Origin: Robiginitomaculum sp.
GTDB taxonomy: Bacteria; Pseudomonadota; Alphaproteobacteria; Caulobacterales; Maricaulaceae
Reading direction: 5' to 3'
NCBI GenBank assembly: GCA_021647375.1
Contig: JAKIUV010000058.1
Location: 1 to 18,114 of the forward strand
Length of the DNA: 18,114 nucleotides
The notes beneath the pieces are model-generated. The model saw only the letters and a program-made list of their open reading frames with translations, had not been told where the DNA came from and did not search any database. This document shows positions 1 to 7,286 of the stretch, one piece after another; position 1 is the first letter of the stretch, and every line of letters starts with the position of its first letter. A program made the position numbers and the translations under genes.

Positions 1-879
1 GAAGAAGAAGGGCTAGCCCATGTCATAGAGGGTTTTGCCAAATCTTTGCCTCATGCCCGTATCATAGTTTGCGATAATAATTCCAAGGACAAAACCGCCG
101 AAGTGGCGCGGGCGGCAGGCGCAGAAGTTTGGCATCAAGCCTTGCCCGGCAAGGGGAATGCTATGCGGCGTTTGTTCCGGGAAATAGACGCGGACATCTA
201 CATCATGTGCGATGCGGACGGTTCCTATGATGCGTCGGCAGCGCCCGGATTGGTCGAGAAATTGGTTGACGAGAAGCTGGATATGATTGTAGCGGCACGG
301 GCATCGGGGGACGAAAAATACCGCCCCGGCCATGCATTCGGCAATAAGGTGTTTACCTGGGTCATGGGCGCAGCCTTTGGTCGGCACTTCACCGACATTT
401 TTTCCGGTTATAGAATTTTCTCCAAGCGTTTTGTCAGGTCATTCCCCATGATGTCGGATAAATTTGAGATCGAAGCCGAAATGACCATTCATTGTCTGGA
501 GCTGCGCTTACCGTTCGCCGAAGTCCCGGTGCCGTTTTTTGACCGTATCGGCGGCGAGAGTAAATTGTCTACATTCGGAGACGGGGCACGCATAGCCTGG
601 TTGATGGGAAAATTATACCGGGATCAGCAACCCATGCGGTTCTTTTTATTGGGCGCGTTGGTTATCAGCTTGATGAGCTTGGCCATTGGCCTGCCCGTTG
701 TGTTCGAATATTTTGAAACCGGGGAAGTTGATAGATTTCCTACGGCTTTCTTATCGGCATTTTTAGCTTTGGGTGCGGCGCTTTCCCTGACCTGCGGTAT
801 CATTTTGGACACGGTTAAACGCCTGCGTATCCAGCAAAAGATGCAAGCCTATCTCAGCGCTTTTACGCACGAGCGCTAA
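1..879 (+). CDS. Family 2 glycosyltransferase with C-terminal membrane anchor (5' end outside window)
   Basis: The frame is open from the first base and begins EEEGLAHVIEGF, which fits the acidic 'NEE' stretch near the start of GT-A glycosyltransferases. Only about 10-20 N-terminal residues should be missing, so the TTG at position 46 is not a real start. The DNNSKDKT segment and the DADGS motif (bases 211-225) match the nucleotide- and metal-binding parts of DPM1/GtrB-like GT2 enzymes. Such enzymes move a sugar from a nucleotide sugar to a lipid carrier or lipid at the inner face of the membrane. Two hydrophobic segments near the C-terminus (about bases 640-715 and 735-810) look like membrane helices. 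Donor and acceptor cannot be read from sequence. It ends 65 bases before the preferred msrA start, so the two may be co-transcribed. Confidence 0.85.
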   Translation, partial: EEEGLAHVIEGFAKSLPHARIIVCDNNSKDKTAEVARAAGAEVWHQALPGKGNAMRRLFREIDADIYIMCDADGSYDASAAPGLVEKLVDEKLDMIVAARASGDEKYRPGHAFGNKVFTWVMGAAFGRHFTDIFSGYRIFSKRFVRSFPMMSDKFEIEAEMTIHCLELRLPFAEVPVPFFDRIGGESKLSTFGDGARIAWLMGKLYRDQQPMRFFLLGALVISLMSLAIGLPVVFEYFETGEVDRFPTAFLSAFLALGAALSLTCGIILDTVKRLRIQQKMQAYLSAFTHER

Positions 880-944
880 ATGTGAGCGCCAATCTCGCAA
901 AAACGTGTCTGGCTTGTGAAGATATGTTCGACTATCCAGTCCAA

Positions 945-1583
945 ATGAAAAATATACAAAAAACATTGTTTGTAGGTTTCGCGGCGGTTTTGGTTGCTTG
1001 TGGAACTGCTGTCTCCCAGGACGGCGGACAAGAACTGGCCAAAGCAAAGCAAACCGAAACCGCGAACCGTGCCGAAGCCGTATTTGCGGGCGGATGTTTT
1101 TGGTGTGTTGAAGCGGATTTTGAAAAACTGCCCGGCGTTATCGAAGCCGTATCGGGCTATGCAGGCGGACATGTTAAAAACCCGACCTATAAACAAGTGG
1201 TGGGCGGCGGGACGGGTCATTACGAGGTTGCTAAAATTATTTACGATCCTGGCAAAGTCAGCTACGGCGAACTGCTGGAACATTTTTGGACAACCGTAGA
1301 TCCGACAGACGACGGCGGACAATTTTGTGACCGTGGCCAGTCCTACGCAACGGCAATTTTTGCCAACCCAGAGCAAATAGAAACGGCACGTGCATCAAAA
1401 AAAGCCCTGCAAGCTTCTGGCCGTTTAAAGAAAAAAGTGGTCACACCCGTAATCAAAGCCGTGCCGTTCTATAAGGCGGAAACCTATCACCAAGACTATT
1501 ACAAGAAAAACCCCATACGCTATAAATATTACAGAACTGGCTGCCGCCGCGACAAGCGCCTCAAGCAAATTTGGGGTAAATAG
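945..1583 (+). CDS. msrA: Peptide-methionine (S)-S-oxide reductase MsrA, probable lipoprotein
   Basis: MsrA reduces methionine-S-sulfoxide in oxidised proteins. The signature GCFWC is at residues 50-54 (catalytic Cys51). The family's YHQDYY motif (181-186) and a C-terminal YYRTGC segment (195-200), probably carrying a recycling cysteine, are also present. I chose ATG 945 because it begins a clean lipoprotein signal peptide: MKN, a hydrophobic run, then the lipobox LVAC with Cys19. The upstream GTG at 882 and ATG at 924 would add up to 21 residues with no signal-peptide character. No strong Shine-Dalgarno site supports any of these starts. From ATG 945 the protein has 212 residues, with the enzyme domain from about residue 45. 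A lipidated, exported MsrA would repair envelope proteins. Identity is secure; location is inferred. Confidence 0.93.
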   Translation: MKNIQKTLFVGFAAVLVACGTAVSQDGGQELAKAKQTETANRAEAVFAGGCFWCVEADFEKLPGVIEAVSGYAGGHVKNPTYKQVVGGGTGHYEVAKIIYDPGKVSYGELLEHFWTTVDPTDDGGQFCDRGQSYATAIFANPEQIETARASKKALQASGRLKKKVVTPVIKAVPFYKAETYHQDYYKKNPIRYKYYRTGCRRDKRLKQIWGK

Positions 1584-1585
1584 GC

Positions 1586-2077
1586 TTAAAACAAATTGCC
1601 AATTCCCGCATACTGACCACCGTGGAAAACTAGGGGGGTGGTGTTGTTACGGCTAAACTTTAGAACCTCGCCGACGATTATTATATGATCGCCACCTGCA
1701 TAATGATGCGCGGTTTTGCATTCAAACAGGGCGGAGTATTCCGGTAAAATAGGCACTCCGCCAAGGCCTTTACTGGTCTTGATGCCGTCAAATTTATCAG
1801 TGCCAGGTTTGGCAAAGCAATTAGACAATGCGTCTTGGCCCGAACCGAGCACATGCACATTGAAGTGTTTAGTGTGCTCAAAAGCTGGCAAGCTATAAGC
1901 GGATTTATCAAGTGACCAAAGTATCATAGGCGGCTTCATAGACAGGCTGTTAAAGCTTGATGCGGTTACACCGACGGCTTCTCCGGCTTTATCCAAAGTC
2001 GTAACGATGGTGACCCCCGTGGCAAATTGCCCCAGAGTTTTGCGAAATTCAGCTTTGTCAAAATCTGCGTTGCTCAT
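1586..2077 (-). CDS. Flavin reductase-like protein (FMN-binding split barrel), probable partner of the divergent monooxygenase
   Basis: The 163-residue protein has the usual layout of short-chain flavin reductases (HpaC/HsaB/NtaB type). It starts with the FRKTLGQFATGVTIVTT segment (residues 11-27), followed by GVTASSFNSLSMKPPMILWSL, then HFNVHVLG, and ends with a GDHIIIVGEV strand and HGGQYAGI. Such enzymes use NAD(P)H to reduce FMN or FAD, which then diffuses to a separate oxygenase. The neighbour transcribed away from it across a 173-bp gap is an oxygenase of the kind served by these reductases, which supports a two-component system. No obvious Shine-Dalgarno site precedes ATG 2077. It ends tail to tail with msrA with 2 bp between the stops, so no separate terminator fits there. 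Confidence 0.85.
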   Translation of the reverse strand: MSNADFDKAEFRKTLGQFATGVTIVTTLDKAGEAVGVTASSFNSLSMKPPMILWSLDKSAYSLPAFEHTKHFNVHVLGSGQDALSNCFAKPGTDKFDGIKTSKGLGGVPILPEYSALFECKTAHHYAGGDHIIIVGEVLKFSRNNTTPLVFHGGQYAGIGNLF

Positions 2078-2162
2078 GTTTAATCCGGTAACTTTGCGAA
2101 TGAACGCCTCATATGCTCAATATAACAAACTGCGCCCGTGCCATGCCTAGCCAGCTATTGGT

Positions 2163-2177
2163 GACCATTATATGGTC
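2163..2177. promoter_or_regulatory. Perfect 6-bp-arm palindrome in a divergent promoter region, candidate operator
   Basis: GACCAT-TAT-ATGGTC is a perfect inverted repeat, with partly matching flanks (GGTG before, CGCACC after). It lies in the 173-bp gap between the flavin reductase and monooxygenase genes, a typical place for an operator controlling both. No regulator gene is in the window, so its family is unknown. Confidence 0.4.
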
Positions 2178-2250
2178 GCACCCTTAAGCCTGCAATGGTT
2201 TAACAGCGAAACTCTGTAGATTTAGAAAATGAATTTAGGGAGAGAAAAAT

Positions 2251-3462
2251 ATGAGCGAAGTGACATTAGATGTATTGATAGAGCGCGCGCGCGGCTTGAT
2301 TCCGATTTTGAAAGAGCGCGCCCTTGACACCGAACGTCGCCGTGAATTGCTCCCGGAAACTATGGCGGACTTACACCGCCTTGGTCTGCTGAAATATTAT
2401 CAACCCAAGATGTTTGGCGGCTATGAGATGGATTGGGGCGCCCATGCCCATATCGCGACGGAGCTTGCCAAGGGCTGTACATCGACCGCATGGATACAGT
2501 GCGTGGTCGGGTCACACACATGGATGGCGGCGCGGTTTGGCATGGAAGCGCAAAAAGAAATGTTCGCAGACCCGGATGTATTGATCGCTACGGCCTTTGC
2601 TGGTGGGCGCAATGTTGAAGTAAAAGTTGTTGAGGGTGGGTATCGTTTGACCGGGGAGTGGTCATTTGCATCCGGCTTATCCCATTCAGAGTGGGCAATC
2701 GTCGGTAGCCAGACTAAATCTGCAACGCGCGATGAATACGAAATGACCCTTTTCGCCCTGCCCGAAGCTGATTTTGGCCAAGTGGATAACTGGTATGTAT
2801 CAGGGCTGCGCGGTTCGGGTTCAATGAACATCAAAATCGAAGATGCGTTTATTCCGGAACACCGGACCATTCCCATCAGCACATTTGACAGCGGTACGGC
2901 AGAGGGTGCCAAAGCTCACAATTGTTATTCCTACCAAGCCTATATGCCGGAATATTTCTTCTCGGTGCCTTTAGGGCCTATCATCGGGACGGCAATGGGG
3001 GCTATGGATGCCTATTTGGAAATAACCAAAAAGCGTTTTGGTGCTATGTTTGGAGAAAAGGTTGCAGACCAAATACCCGTGCAAACCCGGGTCGCGGAAA
3101 GTACGGCGGAAATCGCAGCCGCCAAGATGCTGTTTGACCGGGTGTTCGAGACCTTACATGAACGCGGCTCTAAGCACGAGCGTGTCAACAAAGATGAATT
3201 GGTGCGTTTGAAGCGCGATTGCGTATTTGTCGGTAAATTATGCTCACAAGCAGTGACGCGGCTCGTTAAAATGATGGGTGCCAGCGGGCTTTCCGACACC
3301 AACCCCGTACAGCGTTTCCACCGCGATATGGAAGCCCTGACGGCTCACCAAAGTCAACAATGGGAAATTGGTATGATGCCTATTGGTCGTTATGCTCTGG
3401 GTATTGAAACTGGCAACCAAATTATTGACAGTGCGCCAGAGGGCGACGGGTTTTTATACTAG
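2251..3462 (+). CDS. Acyl-CoA-dehydrogenase-fold flavin-dependent monooxygenase (group D, HsaA/HpaH-C2-like)
   Basis: The 403-residue protein has an acyl-CoA dehydrogenase fold: an alpha-helical N-terminal part (about 1-120), a beta middle domain (about 120-225, with GEWSFASGLSHSEWAIVG) and a helical C-terminal part (about 235-390, PVQRFHRDMEALTAHQSQQW). The start RARGLIPILKERALDTERRRELL and the middle-domain GxWxFxSG pattern are typical of oxygenase members rather than true acyl-CoA dehydrogenases. These enzymes take reduced flavin from a partner reductase and hydroxylate phenols, steroid rings or N/S-heterocycles. AGGGAG lies about 8 bases before the ATG. The next gene starts 2 bases after its stop, so they are surely one operon. 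The substrate cannot be read from sequence. A plain acyl-CoA dehydrogenase is the alternative, made less likely by the flavin reductase next door. Confidence 0.8.
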   Translation: MSEVTLDVLIERARGLIPILKERALDTERRRELLPETMADLHRLGLLKYYQPKMFGGYEMDWGAHAHIATELAKGCTSTAWIQCVVGSHTWMAARFGMEAQKEMFADPDVLIATAFAGGRNVEVKVVEGGYRLTGEWSFASGLSHSEWAIVGSQTKSATRDEYEMTLFALPEADFGQVDNWYVSGLRGSGSMNIKIEDAFIPEHRTIPISTFDSGTAEGAKAHNCYSYQAYMPEYFFSVPLGPIIGTAMGAMDAYLEITKKRFGAMFGEKVADQIPVQTRVAESTAEIAAAKMLFDRVFETLHERGSKHERVNKDELVRLKRDCVFVGKLCSQAVTRLVKMMGASGLSDTNPVQRFHRDMEALTAHQSQQWEIGMMPIGRYALGIETGNQIIDSAPEGDGFLY

Positions 3463-3464
3463 GC

Positions 3465-4493
3465 ATGGGCGAAAATCGACAACTTAGGCTCAAGCGTAAT
3501 ATCAAGCAGGGTGAAGCGATTTCTCTGGATTTGTTTGATATGGTTACGGCACCAATCCCGGAGCCGGGCGTAGGGCAATTCCTTATGAAAACGGTGGCGC
3601 TAGGGACATCGCCTGCGCAACGGGCATATTTGATGGGCGCGGATTCGCGTTTTCATGAACCCTTGGATATTGGTGAATTAATGCGCGGGCGCGGTATCGG
3701 CCCGGTGCTTAAATCCAATCATCCTGATTATAAAGTCGGAGATGTCGTGGCTTGTTCAACTGGCTGGCAAGATTATAGCATACAAGACGGCGACCAAACG
3801 CGGATGCCTGTTAAGACCTTGCAAAAAATCCATGCACCGAGCGAACCGCTATATTTACACCTTGGAACGCTCGGCGCGTCCGGTTTCGCCGCCTATTACG
3901 GTCTGTTGGATGTGGCAAAACCTGTGAAGGGTGATACGGTTCTGGTATCGTCTTGCGCGGGTGGGGTTGGATCTATCGCCGCCCAAATCGCCAAGTTTAA
4001 AGGCTGTACGGTGGTCGGCATTGCAGGCGGCCCGGATAAATGCGCCTGGATAAAATCAAAGCTCGGCGTTGACCATGCTATTGATTACAAGAGCGAAGAT
4101 ATTTACGAAAAACTGGCAGAATATTGTCCAAACGGGGTTGATGTTTATTTCGACAATGTCGGTGGTGAGACGCTGGATGCGGCGCTGAAAAACCTGGCTC
4201 TGCGCGGACGTATCGTAATTTGCGGCCTAATCTCGACGGAATATCACGAACCACCACTGCCGGGGCCGCGTCATTATTATAACCTGATTTATAAACGCGC
4301 TCGTATGGAGGGGTTTTTCGTTTGGGACTATTTCGAGCAGTTCGCAGACGCGGAAGCCGAGTTAACCGATTGGTATAAACAAGGCAAAATCAAGCCAACG
4401 GAACGCGTATTCAAAGGCTTGGAATCCGCTCCTGAAGCCCTGCAGAGCCTATTTTCAGGTGTGGATACAGGCATCAAAGTGATCGAGCTTTAG
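3465..4493 (+). CDS. CurA/LTB4DH-type NADP-dependent medium-chain reductase (zinc-independent)
   Basis: The 342-residue protein is full length for the YncB/CurA, leukotriene B4 12-hydroxydehydrogenase/2-alkenal reductase branch of the MDR superfamily. Seen are the N-terminal GroES-like part (about 10-130, with GRGIGPVLKSNHPDYKVGD) and a Rossmann half whose AGGVGS at 165-170 is the NADP-binding glycine loop. A FDNVGGETLDAAL segment (about 230-242) and a C-terminal GKIKPTERVFKGLESAPEAL are also typical. There is no zinc-binding cysteine/histidine set. Enzymes of this branch reduce the double bond of alpha,beta-unsaturated ketones or aldehydes. Coming directly after the monooxygenase, it probably acts on an enone made or consumed in the same pathway; that role is inference. 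Confidence 0.87.
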   Translation: MGENRQLRLKRNIKQGEAISLDLFDMVTAPIPEPGVGQFLMKTVALGTSPAQRAYLMGADSRFHEPLDIGELMRGRGIGPVLKSNHPDYKVGDVVACSTGWQDYSIQDGDQTRMPVKTLQKIHAPSEPLYLHLGTLGASGFAAYYGLLDVAKPVKGDTVLVSSCAGGVGSIAAQIAKFKGCTVVGIAGGPDKCAWIKSKLGVDHAIDYKSEDIYEKLAEYCPNGVDVYFDNVGGETLDAALKNLALRGRIVICGLISTEYHEPPLPGPRHYYNLIYKRARMEGFFVWDYFEQFADAEAELTDWYKQGKIKPTERVFKGLESAPEALQSLFSGVDTGIKVIEL

Positions 4494-4539
4494 TTCCGTT
4501 TCGGCTGGTTTATACCCAAGCCATTTAATATTCCTGATA

Positions 4540-4557
4540 CTGTAGCCAAGGCTACAG
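4540..4557. terminator. Perfect 8-bp hairpin between convergent genes, candidate terminator without U-tract
   Basis: CTGTAGCC-AA-GGCTACAG is a perfect inverted repeat 46 bases after the CurA-type gene. It is not followed by a run of T on either strand, so it may be a Rho-assisted end or an RNA-stabilising 3' hairpin rather than a classical intrinsic terminator. Confidence 0.4.
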
Positions 4558-4600
4558 CCGAGCCATAAGGGATTGATAGGTTGCAATCTCCACTACACTA

Positions 4601-4652
4601 CTAAACTAGAAAACTAGAAAACTAGAAAACTAGAAAACTAGTTAGTGTCTAG
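4601..4652. repeat. 8-bp phased CTAG array, (CTAGAAAA)x4 plus CTAG
   Basis: CTAG occurs at 4606, 4614, 4622, 4630 and 4638 with an exact 8-bp period and AAAA spacers. Another CTAG is at 4649. The array opens with CTACTAAACTAG, and CTAGTTAG closes it, an imperfect inverted counterpart. It lies in the 194-bp gap between the CurA-type gene and the end of prfH. A shorter relative of the array lies at 17973-18004. CTAG is often rare in bacterial genomes, so such density is striking. Function unknown. Confidence 0.85.
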
Positions 4653-4687
4653 TAAGCAAGCAATATTAAATTTTTATTATAGAATGT

Positions 4688-5305
4688 TTATTTGAATTTT
4701 TTGCCTTTATAAACCCGTACTTCATTGCCGCGTTCCAGAGACTTATGGGTTGTCCATAGCTTGTCTTTGGCTTGGTTTTGTGCTGTTTCGGTTTGTGCTT
4801 CCAGCAAAAGTGCCAATTTGATGCGCGTGAGTTTTTTATTGGCGAACTGGGAGCGCTGCTCGCTAGCAACAACGGTTAATCCCGTTGGAATATGGACGGC
4901 GCGCACGGCGGACTCGGTTTTGTTAACATGTTGACCGCCGGGGCCGGATGCTTTCAGGGTTTGGTATTTTATATCCCGCTCGTGTAGTTCTGGCACGTCT
5001 GCAATATCCGGAGCTTTCGAGACGCCCACATACCAGTTTTTACGTTTGTGGTTTTTACGAAACGGGCTTTGGCCAATCCAGCGTACCGTGCCTATTCGGG
5101 CGTTGGAAAATTTCTCGGCACCCGCTCCTGTGATTTTTAAGAGTAGGGACGTTGCCGTATTTTTAACCTCCGCTTCCCATAAAATCTCTGCCTTCAGGCC
5201 GGCCACCTTGGCTTCTTTGCAATAGGCCAGCGCCAGTTTGACCACGACCCATTGGCATTCTTTTGGCCCGCCGCCTGCGGTGATGTTTAAAAACATTTCG
5301 CTCAT
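4688..5305 (-). CDS. prfH: PrfH, release-factor-like peptidyl-tRNA hydrolase for damaged ribosomes
   Basis: This 205-residue protein is a class I release factor homologue. The peptidyl-transfer motif GPGGQHVNKTES is at residues 121-132 (GGQ at 123-125), followed by the usual HIPTGL and basic helix. The N-terminal half is short, carries no stop-codon-reading loop that I can recognise, and contains the PrfH hallmark QSPFRKNHKRKNW (79-91). Known PrfH proteins act on ribosomes whose 16S rRNA decoding centre has been cut, as by colicin E3-type nucleases. They release the stuck peptide so that the rRNA can be resealed by the partner RtcB. Its ATG overlaps the rtcB stop by 4 bases (ATGA), so translation is coupled. 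It is the last gene of the operon and at about the normal length for the family (E. coli PrfH about 200 residues). Confidence 0.93.
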   Translation of the reverse strand: MSEMFLNITAGGGPKECQWVVVKLALAYCKEAKVAGLKAEILWEAEVKNTATSLLLKITGAGAEKFSNARIGTVRWIGQSPFRKNHKRKNWYVGVSKAPDIADVPELHERDIKYQTLKASGPGGQHVNKTESAVRAVHIPTGLTVVASEQRSQFANKKLTRIKLALLLEAQTETAQNQAKDKLWTTHKSLERGNEVRVYKGKKFK

Positions 5306-6408
5306 CGCCGCCTCGTCTTATAGCTGATTAGCGGACGCAGGGTCGCGATCACATCTATCAAGCCTGCGCATTGCAAATCATCTATAACCACGGCCACATC
5401 TTTATAAGCTTCGGGGGCTTCCTCGTAGATCAGCGCTTTATCTTCGCATATTACGCGCCCGCCAAGCTTGGTTCTGGTCAAATCAGCAACGGAATATCGG
5501 CGCGATAAACGAGCTTTGGCGTCACTGCGTTTCCATTTGCGTCCCGCCCCGTGTGCAAGTGAGAATAACGACAAATCCGCATTCTCCAGCCGTGGCCGCA
5601 CTATATAACTAAGTGTACCGCGCGAACCGGGAATAACCACCAGACCTTTGTCGGACGGGGCTGCGCCTTTGCGGTGGAGCCATCTGTCTTGGTGTTGGGT
5701 AACGCTATTATGGCAAATATCCAATAGGCATATACCGCCCGCGCCCAATGCCGTCATAAACCGTTCAGCAATAATTTTCCGGTTGGCTACGGCCCAGATT
5801 ACGGCTTGATCGTGTTTGGTAATGTAGTCGTTAAAGTGTGCGCTGTTTTGTTTTAGTCCCGCACCGCTATGTTTCCTAATATGGGCTTCCAAAATGGCAT
5901 GCCCGAGACCGCGCGAACCAGAATGTACCAAGAGTAATATTTGCCTCTGATTTAGGCCACATGCAGAAAATGCGGCCTCATCCGAAACAGTTTCAACACG
6001 TTGGAACTCGGCGAAATGATTGCCGCTCCCGATAGTACCCAGCGCCTTTGGGCTAAGGGTTTCTGGCAGGCCGTGCTGTGCCAAAACGTCTGCCCTATCG
6101 CCGTCCCACGGGTCTTCAAAGCCTTTAAGCCTCTTGACCGACTTATCCAGCTTGAACTTGGATAGGCGCATATCTGTCTGCCATAAACCCATGCCGCAGC
6201 CAATATCATTGCCGACAAGGTGTGGGTAGACAATGCCGTCCGATAGGAAAGCCGCGCCAATAGGGATGCCTTTGCCGGGGTGTAAATCCGGTAGGCCTAC
6301 CGCCCGCACCATGCCGGGTAGATTGGCGGTGTTTTCAAGTTGGCGCACGGCGTCGCCTTCAATCCAGCTTTGGTTTGATGTGATCATTACGGGTTTAATA
6401 TTAGACAT
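5302..6408 (-). CDS. rtcB: RtcB-family RNA ligase (RtcB2 type, paired with PrfH)
   Basis: RtcB joins RNA 3'-phosphate or 2',3'-cyclic phosphate ends to 5'-OH ends using GTP and Mn2+. All the core motifs are visible: DLHPGKGIPIG (41-51), NDIGCGMG with metal-binding Cys71 (67-74), GSGNHF with His131, HSGSRGLGH (162-170), CHNSV (232-236), HRKGA (245-249), IPGSRGTLSY (259-268) and SLAHGAGR with the His286 that becomes guanylylated. At 368 residues it is shorter than housekeeping RtcB (about 408), as expected for the PrfH-linked type. AGGAGG sits 6 bases before ATG 6408, inside the end of the upstream gene, which it overlaps by 8 bases. In this context the likely substrate is cleaved rRNA of a damaged ribosome, rather than tRNA halves. 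No archease gene is seen nearby. Confidence 0.93.
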   Translation of the reverse strand: MSNIKPVMITSNQSWIEGDAVRQLENTANLPGMVRAVGLPDLHPGKGIPIGAAFLSDGIVYPHLVGNDIGCGMGLWQTDMRLSKFKLDKSVKRLKGFEDPWDGDRADVLAQHGLPETLSPKALGTIGSGNHFAEFQRVETVSDEAAFSACGLNQRQILLLVHSGSRGLGHAILEAHIRKHSGAGLKQNSAHFNDYITKHDQAVIWAVANRKIIAERFMTALGAGGICLLDICHNSVTQHQDRWLHRKGAAPSDKGLVVIPGSRGTLSYIVRPRLENADLSLFSLAHGAGRKWKRSDAKARLSRRYSVADLTRTKLGGRVICEDKALIYEEAPEAYKDVAVVIDDLQCAGLIDVIATLRPLISYKTRRR

Positions 6409-7186
6409 ATTGCACCTCCTTAGCAGAGGGAGACAGATTGGTCAGCCCGTGTTTTTTCAAGTCCTTACGCGATAATTGCGCTTTGCGAATGACTTTCCAA
6501 GGTTTGCGCCAGCGCTCGTGATTTTGCCATTGGTTGCTCTCCAATTCAATGAACAAATCCACCTTGCTGATTTCGCACCCACGGCTATCTTTTGGCGTTT
6601 GGGATAGCTTGAATGCGTACCAAATGCTGGATAGTTGCACATGCCAGACAAGCGCGGCGGCCCGCACAATAGGCTGGTTTGGATCTTCGCGCTTCCGGGC
6701 GGTGCTTTTCCAGCGATTGCGGGCAAATAATACGCCAGACTTACGGCACAGATTGCGGGTTAATTTGATGACATTGTCGTGAGGGTCTACATAAAGTTCG
6801 ACCCAGCAATCTACGATTTTTTGCTCGCCGCGCCCGCTATCACTGGCCATGAGGACGCCGTCTTTACCGCACCGTACTTTGCGCAATATGAAGTCATCTA
6901 AATGTTCGCGAACATGCATTTTCACGGTGCTACCGGTATCAAGCCGCTGGCAAATATCGCTAAAAACATCATCCCAGCGCCGCCCGAGCTGCTTGTGCAA
7001 ATATCGTTTCAAGGGTGCGAGGTTCTCGTTCAGGTGTTTGACATTGCCTGAATGCTCGGTGACCAAACGGTGGCCGGACACGCGCTTGCGGTCTTCGCAT
7101 TTATCGTAACGGAGTTTTGATTTGGTCGCCCAGCTACGCCCCCTGCGAGGCCGCTCGACGATGACTTTAAACATGTCTTCACGCAT
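6401..7186 (-). CDS. Uncharacterised basic 261-aa protein, first main gene of the rtcB-prfH operon
   Basis: I cannot assign a named family. I chose ATG 7186 because GGAGG lies 5 bases before it; the frame could extend 25 residues further to 7261 but without a ribosome site. The protein is soluble-looking and strongly basic. It has an Arg/Lys-rich N-terminus (residues 8-36, with ERPRRGRSW). A central part, KHLNENLAPLKRYLHKQLGR and KMHVREHLDDFI (50-100), looks helical. A segment with WVELYVDPHDNVI follows (128-140), then a W- and K-rich C-terminus (218-247). Six cysteines (30, 79, 106, 127, 147, 204) are scattered with no zinc-finger spacing. Its end overlaps rtcB by 8 bases, so it is translated with the ligase and PrfH. 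Nucleic-acid or ribosome binding is a fair guess from charge and context, not shown. It could be a sensor, adaptor or end-processing factor of the repair system. Confidence 0.85.
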   Translation of the reverse strand: MREDMFKVIVERPRRGRSWATKSKLRYDKCEDRKRVSGHRLVTEHSGNVKHLNENLAPLKRYLHKQLGRRWDDVFSDICQRLDTGSTVKMHVREHLDDFILRKVRCGKDGVLMASDSGRGEQKIVDCWVELYVDPHDNVIKLTRNLCRKSGVLFARNRWKSTARKREDPNQPIVRAAALVWHVQLSSIWYAFKLSQTPKDSRGCEISKVDLFIELESNQWQNHERWRKPWKVIRKAQLSRKDLKKHGLTNLSPSAKEVQYV

Positions 7187-7241
7187 AAGCACCTCCGTAA
7201 AAAGAGATGTCATGAGAAGATATAAAATTGTATTTAGTTGG

Positions 7242-7260
7242 TGCTGGCTGCACGCCAGCA
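7242..7260 (-). promoter_or_regulatory. GC-rich 7-bp hairpin in the operon leader
   Basis: On the minus strand TGCTGGC-GTGCA-GCCAGCA forms a perfect stem-loop. It starts 16 bases after the stop codon of the 29-codon leader frame and lies 55 bases before the start of the 261-aa gene. No U-tract follows, so it is not an intrinsic terminator; it could act as a leader hairpin. Confidence 0.5.
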
Positions 7261-7270
7261 ATAATGGTTA

Positions 7271-7286
7271 GGCCGTTTATACGGCC
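7271..7286 (-). promoter_or_regulatory. Hairpin with the leader stop codon in its loop
   Basis: On the minus strand GGCCGT-ATAA-ACGGCC forms a perfect 6-bp stem with a 4-base loop. The loop contains the TAA that ends the 29-codon leader frame. A ribosome terminating there would have to open this stem, which links the RNA structure to translation of the leader. Confidence 0.5.

Noticed and set aside
882..944. GTG 882 as the msrA start
   Set aside because: The 21 extra residues would bury the lipoprotein signal peptide that begins at ATG 945.
876..1376. Minus-strand 166-residue open frame opposite msrA
   Set aside because: It lies entirely opposite msrA coding sequence and has no recognisable protein features.
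4601..4652. CRISPR array
   Set aside because: The unit is 8 bp with uniform 4-base spacers; there are no unique spacers, no long repeats and no cas genes.
7242..7260. Intrinsic terminator in the rtcB operon leader
   Set aside because: The stem is good, but no U-tract follows on the minus strand.
7187..7261. 25-residue upstream extension of the 261-aa gene
   Set aside because: No ribosome site, and the region holds one of the leader hairpins; GGAGG supports ATG 7186.
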